NCBI RefSeq assembly: GCF_023283845.1
Contig: NZ_JAKILC010000004.1
Span: 62,001-126,000 of the forward strand
Direction of reading: 5' to 3'
DNA from: Shewanella marinintestina
Lineage (GTDB): Bacteria; Pseudomonadota; Gammaproteobacteria; Enterobacterales; Shewanellaceae
DNA: 64,000 bases
Shown here one piece after another: positions 56,854 through 64,000 of the stretch; the first letter of the stretch is position 1, and each line of letters starts with the position of its first letter. The notes below the pieces were generated by a model. That model was not told the origin of the DNA. It was given only the letters and a program-made list of their open reading frames with translations, and ran no database searches. Made by a program: the position numbers and the translations under genes.

Positions 56854-57990
56854 TTAGCTTTTCAAGATCTCAAGTGGTAGTGCCAGCATTTCATCACCAC
56901 TTGCCGCAAAGTACCAGATAATGCCCACTAGTGCGCCAACGGTTAAGAAGTACCAAACTGCAGAAAAAATCTGTCCATATCTATCAAGTGGCAATAGATG
57001 GCTTTGGTGACGCGTTTTCCACTCAAATACAATCTCAGCGCTACCAATCAGTAGTAAAAAGCCTAGTAAGGCTAACCCTAATGAATAACTGATATAAACC
57101 CCAACCGCAGCACCAAGAATACAGGCCACCAAGCCCATCATACTGTTCATTGAAAAGCTGATGCTTTTTAAGATATGACCGCCATCTAGTGGCAATATCG
57201 GGAGTAGATTGAATAGGTTGAGTAGGGCATTAAAAGTTGCTAAACCAGCAAAGAAAATATTGCCTGTTACCCAATAAGCAATCAATGATGCAATTGACAT
57301 CAACAGGCCAAAAGTTGGGCCCATTATTGAGATCACTACATCTTGCCAGCGAGTATTTATCTTTTCGTCGCTGAGTGCCAAGCCACCCATAAATGGGATC
57401 AGGTAAATACCTTTGGTTTTCATGCCAAAGTATTTCATTGCACGGATATGACCGTATTCGTGAAATACAAGGCAAGCGATAAGAGCAAGTGCAAACTGAA
57501 ACGAGAATAACCAAGAATATGCCGCCACACTGGCGCCAGCCAAAAGCACTTTAATGACTTTGGCGCTTTTTAGTAATTTAAAACCAAGTGACGCTAGGCC
57601 GACAAGACTAAATTGGCGTTTTTCGGTAATAGGTGTCGTTGGGATTTGACGCTCAATATCTTTGGCGTTGCGTTGACCGCTGGTGATCACTTCATCGTCT
57701 TTAAGCAAACGATAATCAATGACAAAGGGCTGCCATTGTAGGTCGGTCTCAAGGGTGATCTTTATACTCTGAGTTGGCACTTGCTCACCCTCTGCGGTTT
57801 GTACAGAGGCGCTCCCTTGAGTTGCTAATTCAAAGTTATGGTTTTTAAGACCTTCATTATCAGGGCTTGCTTGAATAACAGAGACTAAAGTGTCACCCCA
57901 AAACAGTTGTTGCCAACCTGCTAGCGACCCTTCTAGGCGCAGTGGTTTTCCAAGGCAATCGATTTTCAATAATTCCACGTCATAACTCAA
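56854..57990 (-). CDS. M50-family membrane zinc metalloprotease (site-2 type)
   Basis: 378 aa. An N-terminal soluble part of about 140 residues precedes several membrane helices. Zinc motif HEYGH in ACLVFHEYGHIRAMKYFGMK and the third-ligand motif NLLPILPLDGGH are both intact, as in SpoIVFB-type proteases. The C-terminal part has further helices. No PDZ or CBS domain is visible, unlike RseP. Target unknown. Single gene. Confidence 0.88.
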   Translation of the reverse strand: MSYDVELLKIDCLGKPLRLEGSLAGWQQLFWGDTLVSVIQASPDNEGLKNHNFELATQGSASVQTAEGEQVPTQSIKITLETDLQWQPFVIDYRLLKDDEVITSGQRNAKDIERQIPTTPITEKRQFSLVGLASLGFKLLKSAKVIKVLLAGASVAAYSWLFSFQFALALIACLVFHEYGHIRAMKYFGMKTKGIYLIPFMGGLALSDEKINTRWQDVVISIMGPTFGLLMSIASLIAYWVTGNIFFAGLATFNALLNLFNLLPILPLDGGHILKSISFSMNSMMGLVACILGAAVGVYISYSLGLALLGFLLLIGSAEIVFEWKTRHQSHLLPLDRYGQIFSAVWYFLTVGALVGIIWYFAASGDEMLALPLEILKS

Positions 57991-58080
57991 AGGACAAATG
58001 TGACCTAATTATGCCGTGAATAACCAGCCTAAGGAAAGTCGAATACGACTTGAATTTCCTATCTAGATATTTATTAAGCG

Positions 58081-59745
58081 TTAATTGCTGTAATTAATAC
58101 TTATCTCTTGGTTTTCGTTTTGAACACGACAAGGGCCGTGCTCTCTTTGGGTTCGATGAAATGCAGGGCCTATATGCAGTTCGACATTAGAAAACACGTG
58201 CTTTAAAGCATGAACGCAGTTTTGCTTATAGTAATTTTCTATGGTGTGCTTTAGCGTGTCATATTCAAGCTCTTCTTGTGCTCTTATTACATTCATACGG
58301 CGCTTTTCATCGAGCATCACTGTAACTTGCTCGACCATCATCGCGTCATCTTGCCATTGCTCTTTTGGCGGCAGCTTTCTTAACTGCGCTTCAATATTGA
58401 GTGTTGCGACAACCATGGACTTAATGCTGTGATCGAGTTGTTTAAGTTGCTGCTTAAGGTCACTAAGCTCCATCGCGCAGTAAACTTCAGTTTTGGTGTC
58501 AGCTGTTGCGCCAATGGCTACGGCTTTCACACCACCATTAGCCTCAGCTTTGCCGCCCACAAGGTCACCACGACGCCCTGTTGCATCGCTAACGATAAGT
58601 TGTTGTTTAGTATGAGTATGGCTATGTAATAGCTGTTTAGTCACAAGGATATTACCTTGCGCGTTTAAATTAGAGTACTGCACAAACTGAGCGCTAATCT
58701 GCCCTTGGGCGGTAAGCTTTGTCGATAAGCTGAGATCTTTTAATTGCCGACCTATGATACCTTTACTTACGGTAATATCGCCTTTTGCTTCCAAGGTTGC
58801 GGAGTCTACAAATCCCATAACGGTAATGTCGCCGCTACTTTTTACTATCATCCCCTCTCCGACATCCCCCGTAATGAGAATGCTGCCTTTAAAGTCAACA
58901 TGGCCGTAACTGACATCGACATTTTTGATTTGCAAAACATCATCAACTTGCATGCCTGACTTCGCTTCGACGGGTTGCCCTGCAACGCTGGCAAGTAGTT
59001 GATTCGGATTATTAGGGTTAAGCTCTGTGCCGTTACCCACAATCAACCTTAGGTCTTTACCTGGCTTAGCGATAATGTTTTCGCCATAAACGTTGTAGCC
59101 ATTTACACCTGATGTTGCAGGGGTTTTCTCGATCAGCAAATTACCTGGCTTTACCATTATCATGGCACCAAGGTTACGCATATCAACACTGCCATCACTA
59201 TTTTTCTGTGGCTGCAACAAGCGCTCTCTGGCTAGGGATACTTTACGGCTTAATTGCGCTGCTACACCATTTACGGGGGGGCGACCTCTGGCTATGGTGC
59301 CATAGCAGCTTGCTCCAGGTGCGAGTTGTGAAAACTCGGTAAGTAGGCTATCTATTTTAGGCTTACTCAGCCCCATGCTTATTCGTTGTAGTTTTAAGTT
59401 TTTGAGTATGTCTTTAATATCGAGACTTTTACCGCCATAAGCTGCCGTAAGCATCATAGTGGCCTGCATTTTATCGTCTGAGACTTCAAAGCTAATGCTT
59501 GCATCGCGTCTATCAGCAATTTCAAAAAATAGTTCAACATTACCTTTATCTTGAGGGTGTAGTTGGTTCACCTTTATAACGGCTTGAGATATTTGGCTCT
59601 GTGATGGGCAAAGGCTAGAAAATCCTGGTAAGCCCAATAGCTGCAGTAGATCGTTTTCACTGATCGGCCCGTGGGTACTGGGGACGATTTTTAATTCGGC
59701 TTTTTGCTGATCTTGGCTTAATTCTATGAGCTCTGGATGAAGCAT
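58081..59745 (-). CDS. DUF342 (FapA-like) protein
   Basis: 554 aa from the ATG at 59745 (a further ATG at 59760 gives five more residues). The central part is a right-handed beta-helix-like repeat (VDFKGSILITGDVGEGMIVK, SSGDITVMGFVDSATLEAKG, DITVSKGIIG), the DUF342/FapA core. The C-terminal part is coiled-coil (DLKQQLKQLDHSIKSMVVAT). It is cytoplasmic. Function is not established; members may be polymer-forming scaffolds or regulators. Confidence 0.88.
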   Translation of the reverse strand: MLHPELIELSQDQQKAELKIVPSTHGPISENDLLQLLGLPGFSSLCPSQSQISQAVIKVNQLHPQDKGNVELFFEIADRRDASISFEVSDDKMQATMMLTAAYGGKSLDIKDILKNLKLQRISMGLSKPKIDSLLTEFSQLAPGASCYGTIARGRPPVNGVAAQLSRKVSLARERLLQPQKNSDGSVDMRNLGAMIMVKPGNLLIEKTPATSGVNGYNVYGENIIAKPGKDLRLIVGNGTELNPNNPNQLLASVAGQPVEAKSGMQVDDVLQIKNVDVSYGHVDFKGSILITGDVGEGMIVKSSGDITVMGFVDSATLEAKGDITVSKGIIGRQLKDLSLSTKLTAQGQISAQFVQYSNLNAQGNILVTKQLLHSHTHTKQQLIVSDATGRRGDLVGGKAEANGGVKAVAIGATADTKTEVYCAMELSDLKQQLKQLDHSIKSMVVATLNIEAQLRKLPPKEQWQDDAMMVEQVTVMLDEKRRMNVIRAQEELEYDTLKHTIENYYKQNCVHALKHVFSNVELHIGPAFHRTQREHGPCRVQNENQEISINYSN

Positions 59746-60156
59746 AAAAATCCCTATCAATTTGATTGATTGCGCGGTTATTTTCTAATAGTTATTACCG
59801 TGTCTAATTGAGCTTTCTGGCTAAAGTAGTTCTATAGTATTGGGCGAATATACAGCTAAAAATCCATTCCTGCTTTAGGCTTAATGTAGCAATGCTTAGT
59901 CCGTTTATTGCCGTGCTATCTGTTTTTTTATCGTTGTTTTATACCAACTTATCGTACAGGTTTTAGTCAATTTTAAAACCTCTAAATGACGAGTAAGCTG
60001 CAGCGTTATGCAAAGTGATGAGAGAATATAACCATAGAAAAGATGGGGAAAAAAGTAGCAGAGGCAAATAGTGTGAATCAAATGATTAACCAAATATTTC
60101 AAGCCTAGAGTGTCATCTAGGAGCACTCTGGGCTTGTTGGTCGTAATGATGGCGAG
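59746..60156. other. Region between rsmC and the DUF342 gene
   Basis: About 410 bp. It contains the DUF342 promoter region, and at 60100-60136 a hairpin CAAGCCTAGAGTG / CACTCTGGGCTTG (13 bp, one G-T pair) 20 bp after the rsmC stop, probably its transcript end although the T-run is lacking. No gene seen. Confidence 0.55.
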
Positions 60157-61185
60157 TTAAGGTTTTACGTTAGAGTAAATCTTGTATTTGTTGTTTTCTG
60201 CAGCAACATTAACTGTTCCGAAATTTTCAGCAATGATATCTGAATAAGGCAAGTGACGGTTGGCAACGATATGGAATAAGCCACCAGTGGTTAAGTTGTT
60301 AGCGCCATCTTTGACGAAGCTATTGACGATTTGAGTTGTGCTGGCAAGGCCATCATGGAATGGCGGGTTTGAGATAATACCATCGTAGCGATTATTGGTT
60401 TGCGCTAGGCCGTCTGATGCAAATACTTTTGCATCAAAGCCGTTTGCTGCTAATGTTAATTGGCATGACGCTAGTGCCATTGCATTAATATCGACGCAGT
60501 CTATTTTCAGCTCAGGTTGTACTTTGAGTAGTGCCGCTGCAATCACACCTGCACCACAACCGAAATCAAGCACCTTACCTTTCATTTTTGGCAGGTTCTC
60601 AAGTAATAGTTGCGTACCTTCATCGAGTTTTTTCTCGCTAAATACACCGACTAAATTACAGATGGTAATTTGCCCTTGTGGGGTCTCTAGCTGATATTTA
60701 CTCTGCCAATCGGTTAGAGTTAACTTTGGCGCATCTGCATTTAGTTCGCTCAAAAATACGATACAGTGACGGGCATTGTCGGCTTTAAATGGCTTGTCAA
60801 AATAGCTAGGTAGCTGTTTCGGTAGTGATTTTATGCCGCCCTTGTTTTCACCAACCACTATTAACTGACCTTGTGGTTTTAAATGCTTTGCAGCTAAATT
60901 AAATAGGTATGGTGCAAGCGCTTTAGCCTTTGGAAAATAAACAATCACACTGTCGAAGATATCTTCATTAGGAAGCTGGTGACCAAAATGCAGTGTTAGA
61001 TTTGCAGCAGCATAAGGCTGCATCATCAAGTGGTGATGGTAATCTAATGCTAACCCGCAAACACGACTTGCAGTGCTGAGTAGCTCTTTTGGTAGGTGAT
61101 CGCTTTCATAGTTAATGACCAATACTGAGTGGTCTTTGACTAATTCACTATTTCTAAGAAGGACTTGCGAAGCGTTGGTTAGCAT
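60157..61185 (-). CDS. rsmC: 16S rRNA (guanine-1207-N2)-methyltransferase RsmC
   Basis: 342 aa (E. coli 343). Two methyltransferase-like halves: an N-terminal degenerate one and a C-terminal active one with SAM motif [16 protein letters not shown] and catalytic ISNPPFHDG. The enzyme methylates G1207 of 16S rRNA in assembled 30S subunits. Single gene, convergent with nothing, upstream of phoA's terminator. Confidence 0.96.
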   Translation of the reverse strand: MLTNASQVLLRNSELVKDHSVLVINYESDHLPKELLSTASRVCGLALDYHHHLMMQPYAAANLTLHFGHQLPNEDIFDSVIVYFPKAKALAPYLFNLAAKHLKPQGQLIVVGENKGGIKSLPKQLPSYFDKPFKADNARHCIVFLSELNADAPKLTLTDWQSKYQLETPQGQITICNLVGVFSEKKLDEGTQLLLENLPKMKGKVLDFGCGAGVIAAALLKVQPELKIDCVDINAMALASCQLTLAANGFDAKVFASDGLAQTNNRYDGIISNPPFHDGLASTTQIVNSFVKDGANNLTTGGLFHIVANRHLPYSDIIAENFGTVNVAAENNKYKIYSNVKP

Positions 61186-61270
61186 GAGTTTTCAAGGTCG
61201 GAGTTCAATTGTAGGTAATTATACCGTAACAACCTTGGAATGCGAGTTGGAAGAGGGGCGCAACAGAAAT

Positions 61271-61302
61271 AAAAAAGGCCGCTAAGTTTAGCGACCTTTT
61301 GA
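61271..61302 (-). terminator. Terminator after phoA (minus strand)
   Basis: AAGGTCGCTAAA / TTTAGCGGCC-like stem (AAGGTCGCTAAACTTAGCGGCCTT, one G-T pair) followed by TTTT on the minus strand. Confidence 0.87.
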
Positions 61303-61321
61303 TGTTGCTATCAATCTAAGT

Positions 61322-62626
61322 TTATTTAACTCGTGGCAATAAACTCATCATTTTTTCAGCAATATCGGTATTATCTTGATTACCCTTAAATAGGTCTGCG
61401 GCCGGACCAGCGGCAAAGACTTGTACGTCTCCACCAGTATGGCCACTGGTAGTCCAGCCGGTAAAGCTGCGGCTATCAATAACTTGCTTTAAGCTTGTTT
61501 CAAAAGCTGCTTTGCCCTGCATGCGAGCATTACTAAGGCGTTGTAACTCATCCTTGTTGACCTCAAACCCTAAGGTTTGTTTAAGCTGAGTTTGCCAGTT
61601 ATCTATGGCAATGGCTTGTTCGGCAATGCTTGCGGGACTGGCTTTAATGCCTTGCAGCAAAGCAGTGTCCCAAGCGTATTCGCCATTAGCACCAATCGAT
61701 AATCCACCGGTATTATGGTCAGCTGTAACAACCATTAAGGTATCAGGATTCGCGCGCACAAATTGCTCAACCACTTCAATAGCATTTGCAAAACCATGCA
61801 TTTCGCTCATAGCTGTTGCGATGTCATTGTTGTGACCGGCCCAGTCAATTAAGCTGCCCTCGACCAACAGCACGAAGCCTTTATCATTTTGCGATAATAA
61901 ATCGAGTGCTTTTTGGGTTAATAGACTGAGTTGAGTAGAATCTTGTTGGTCGATAACCCAAGGAAGTTGCACATCGGCAAACAAGCCGAGTACTTTACCT
62001 TGGTTAAGGTTTTCTAGTTGGCTAAAGTCGTCAATGTGCTGATAACCTTTAGCTTTAAATTGTGCAAGAAGATCTTCAGAGAAGTACTTTTGGCCACCAC
62101 CTAGAATTACATCAGCATCAGAGCTTAAGTAGCTTTGGGCTATTTCATCGTAGTTACGACGACTTTCATTATGCGCGAGAAAAGCCGCTGGCGTGGCATG
62201 ATTAACTTGAGAGGTGACGGCAACGCCAATTGCCATGCCACGAGCTTTTGCCATCTGCATAATGCTAGTGAGCGGGCGCTTATTTACATCGACACTAATA
62301 GCACCGTTGTAGCTTTTAACGCCGGTCGCTAATGCGGTTGCAGATGCTGCCGAGTCTGTTACATAGCCACTTTGTCTTGCAGGGTAAGTTGACGCCATAC
62401 CCACTAACAAGCGGTCAAATACTGTTTGCTCAATCTCTTCTGTGTCTGGGTTGTTTTGGTAATAGCGATAAGCACTGGTATACGCAGGGCCCATACCATC
62501 CCCCACCATGATAATCATGTTTTTTGGGCGCGATGGTGCCTCATGAATATCGATATTGGCCGATGCAAATAGTGGTAACAGAACAAGGGCACTAATGGCC
62601 CATGTGCATGTTTTTCTCAAGTTCAT
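61322..62626 (-). CDS. phoA: Alkaline phosphatase
   Basis: 434 aa (E. coli 471) with signal peptide (about 1-23). Metal and active-site motifs: IIMVGDGMGPAYTSAYRY, catalytic Ser in SAASATALATG, EGSLIDWAGHNND, TADHNTGG and TSGHTGGDVQVFAAGP. It hydrolyses phosphate monoesters in the periplasm. It starts 14 bp after gshB, unusual company; no Pho box was found before it, so phosphate control is not visible at this position. Confidence 0.95.
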   Translation of the reverse strand: MNLRKTCTWAISALVLLPLFASANIDIHEAPSRPKNMIIMVGDGMGPAYTSAYRYYQNNPDTEEIEQTVFDRLLVGMASTYPARQSGYVTDSAASATALATGVKSYNGAISVDVNKRPLTSIMQMAKARGMAIGVAVTSQVNHATPAAFLAHNESRRNYDEIAQSYLSSDADVILGGGQKYFSEDLLAQFKAKGYQHIDDFSQLENLNQGKVLGLFADVQLPWVIDQQDSTQLSLLTQKALDLLSQNDKGFVLLVEGSLIDWAGHNNDIATAMSEMHGFANAIEVVEQFVRANPDTLMVVTADHNTGGLSIGANGEYAWDTALLQGIKASPASIAEQAIAIDNWQTQLKQTLGFEVNKDELQRLSNARMQGKAAFETSLKQVIDSRSFTGWTTSGHTGGDVQVFAAGPAADLFKGNQDNTDIAEKMMSLLPRVK

Positions 62627-62640
62627 GCCGAATCCTTTGG

Positions 62641-63594
62641 CTAAGCAGTTTTGTTAATTCGTGCTTCTATGGCATCCATTAGCATGCCTGTAATGTCGAC
62701 ATCAAATGCCGCTTCAATCTCTTTAATACAAGTTGGGCTCGTCACGTTGATTTCGGTCAGCTTGTCACCAATAACATCTAGACCTACAAAGATAAGACCA
62801 CGCTTTTTAAGCTCTGGGCCAATAGTACGGGCAATGTGCCAGTCAGACTCTGATAGCGGCTGAGCTACACCACGACCACCAGCGGCTAAGTTGCCACGGG
62901 TTTCACCTTTTTGTGGAATACGGGCAAGTGAGTAAGGCACAGGCTCACCATCAACCACTAAGATACGTTTGTCACCGGCAGTGATATCAGGGATAAATGC
63001 CTGCGCCATCGCATATTGTGAACCTTCAGCGGTTAAAGTTTCGATGATAACCCCTAGGTTAGGATCGTCTTTTTTCACTCTGAAAATAGAGCTGCCACCC
63101 ATGCCATCGAGCGGTTTAAGAATAATATCACCTTTAGCTTGATGGAAAGCGCGAATACGCTGTTCGTCACGAGTAACAATAGTTTCGGGGGTAAATTCAG
63201 AGAACCAAGCGGTAAACAGTTTCTCGTTCGCGTCACGCAGACTTTGTGGCTTGTTTACAATTAACACGCCTTGCTCTTCAGCGCGCTCAAGCATGTAGGT
63301 TGAATAAACAAATTCAGTGTCGAACGGCGGATCTTTACGCATTAAGATCACGTCTAAGTCAGCAAGCGGAGTATCGACTGCTTCTTCTAATTGGTACCAC
63401 TCGAGTGGATCATTCTTAACGGTTAATGCGCGCATGGTTGCCATTGCTTGGCCGTTAACCATCGCCAGATCGTTCATCTCCATGTAGAACAGCTGATAAC
63501 CACGAGACTGCGCTGCCATTAACATGGCAAAGCTAGAATCTTTTTTGATATTAATGTCGCTGATGGGATCCATCACGATGCCGAGTTTGATCAT
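62641..63594 (-). CDS. gshB: Glutathione synthetase
   Basis: 317 aa (E. coli 316). ATP-grasp enzyme: KLGIVMDPISDINIKKDSSF, RKDPPFDTEFVYSTYMLERA, PQSLRDANEKLF, GDIILKPLDGMGGSSIF and INVTSPTCIKEIE. It joins gamma-glutamylcysteine and glycine in the cytoplasm. Gene order rsmE-gshB is the same as in E. coli. The next gene is phoA. Confidence 0.97.
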   Translation of the reverse strand: MIKLGIVMDPISDINIKKDSSFAMLMAAQSRGYQLFYMEMNDLAMVNGQAMATMRALTVKNDPLEWYQLEEAVDTPLADLDVILMRKDPPFDTEFVYSTYMLERAEEQGVLIVNKPQSLRDANEKLFTAWFSEFTPETIVTRDEQRIRAFHQAKGDIILKPLDGMGGSSIFRVKKDDPNLGVIIETLTAEGSQYAMAQAFIPDITAGDKRILVVDGEPVPYSLARIPQKGETRGNLAAGGRGVAQPLSESDWHIARTIGPELKKRGLIFVGLDVIGDKLTEINVTSPTCIKEIEAAFDVDITGMLMDAIEARINKTA

Positions 63595-63636
63595 GGAGCG
63601 GTTTCCTTATCTTATATTCGTTTCAACGATAAATAT

Positions 63637-63652
63637 GGGGGCATCAGCCCCC
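63637..63652. terminator. Hairpin between rsmE and gshB
   Basis: GGGGGC-ATCA-GCCCCC, stable, but the minus strand continues CATATTTATC with only a weak T-run. It may attenuate rsmE to gshB read-through. Confidence 0.5.
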
Positions 63653-63710
63653 GTTTTCTAGCGTGCTACTAATAAATCTTCTATCTGGCTGTGTTTGCCA
63701 TATAACGGTT

Positions 63711-64000
63711 TTAGCCGATATCACCAAACTTTAGCTGCAATGCGCTAATGGTGGTCAGTGCTGCGGTTTCGGTGCGCAGTACTCGTGGGCCAAGCAATAC
63801 ATCGGTAAATTGGTGCTCTTCTGTCATGACGATTTCAGGCGCAGATAGTCCGCCTTCAGGACCAATTACTAATCTAACGCGATTATTTGGTAGCGTTAAG
63901 CCGTTAACGCCGTGGGATGCTCGCGGATGTAAGTTAAGCTTAACGGCATCTGAAGGCTCTGCACACCAGTCAGCTAACTGCATAGCAGGGCGGATAACAG
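63711..64000 (-). CDS. rsmE: 16S rRNA (uracil-1498-N3)-methyltransferase RsmE, C-terminal part (5' end outside window)
   Basis: About 96 codons are present; the frame is open to the window edge ([20 protein letters not shown]). SPOUT-fold knot motifs [15 protein letters not shown] and [20 protein letters not shown] identify RsmE (E. coli 243 aa), which methylates U1498 of 16S rRNA. It ends 117 bp before gshB. Confidence 0.95.
   Translation of the reverse strand, partial: VIRPAMQLADWCAEPSDAVKLNLHPRASHGVNGLTLPNNRVRLVIGPEGGLSAPEIVMTEEHQFTDVLLGPRVLRTETAALTTISALQLKFGDIG

Overview
The window reads as chromosomal DNA of a marine gammaproteobacterium, most likely Shewanella. Gene order and protein families all point there: a cutA-dsbD pair, fxsA, csg genes, general porins, cytochromes and FNR/CRP-like sites. 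Base composition is moderately AT-rich, coding density is high, and most operons end in clear intrinsic terminators. I see no phage, IS element, integron, CRISPR array or rRNA. The species cannot be fixed from sequence alone.

Layout. 1-6.2 kb: the end of metF, an RcsF-like lipoprotein, a thiosulfate dehydrogenase/tetrathionate reductase cytochrome pair (tsdB-tsdA type), a GFA-family pseudogene, a small CWC cysteine protein, an EamA transporter and two tandem Sel1-repeat proteins. 6.3-15 kb: housekeeping genes deaD, an M28 aminopeptidase, uvrA, yajR and ssb. 15-20 kb: a complete curli system without csgC (csgE-csgF-csgG, a csgD-like regulator, and csgB-csgA facing it), with a curlin about three times the usual length. 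20-24 kb: a large exported subtilisin and a hypothetical gene. 24-31.4 kb: galactoside use (galM, galK, an SSS-family symporter, an exported GH2 beta-galactosidase) without galT or galE. 31.4-39.7 kb: a Kef/YbaL-type antiporter, dsbD, cutA, fxsA, a Ser/Thr kinase with an unknown C-terminal half, a small Cys-rich gene behind a perfect FNR box and an in-frame amber codon, and tpm. 39.8-45.2 kb: two paralogous porins with CRP-like sites, tcdA, a SieB-like membrane protein, a 44-aa DUF3149 gene and tRNA-Leu(CAA). 45.4-51.9 kb: a five-gene operon (alkyl sulfatase, exported protein, inner-membrane protein, HlyD-like protein, FadL-like channel) divergent from a LysR regulator. 52-55.5 kb: a ydhYVW-like redox cluster (Fe-S protein, aldehyde:ferredoxin oxidoreductase family, small partner). 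56-64 kb: two DUF1566-like paralogues, an M50 protease, a DUF342 protein, rsmC, phoA, gshB and the 3' part of rsmE.

How genes work together. CsgB/CsgA are likely secreted through CsgG with CsgE/CsgF under a CsgD-like regulator. The beta-galactosidase probably splits galactosides outside the cytoplasm, with the symporter, GalM and GalK handling released galactose. The 45-51 kb operon looks like a substrate-induced system for uptake or handling of sulfate esters, with a palindromic LysR-type operator in the divergent promoter. The ydhYVW-like cluster, the FNR boxes and the cytochrome pair fit a respiratorily versatile organism.

The best candidates for undescribed biology are the extended curlin, the alkyl-sulfatase operon, the ydhYVW-like cluster, the amber-interrupted FNR-controlled gene, and the long inverted repeats in the galactose cluster, one of which abuts the lacZ start codon.
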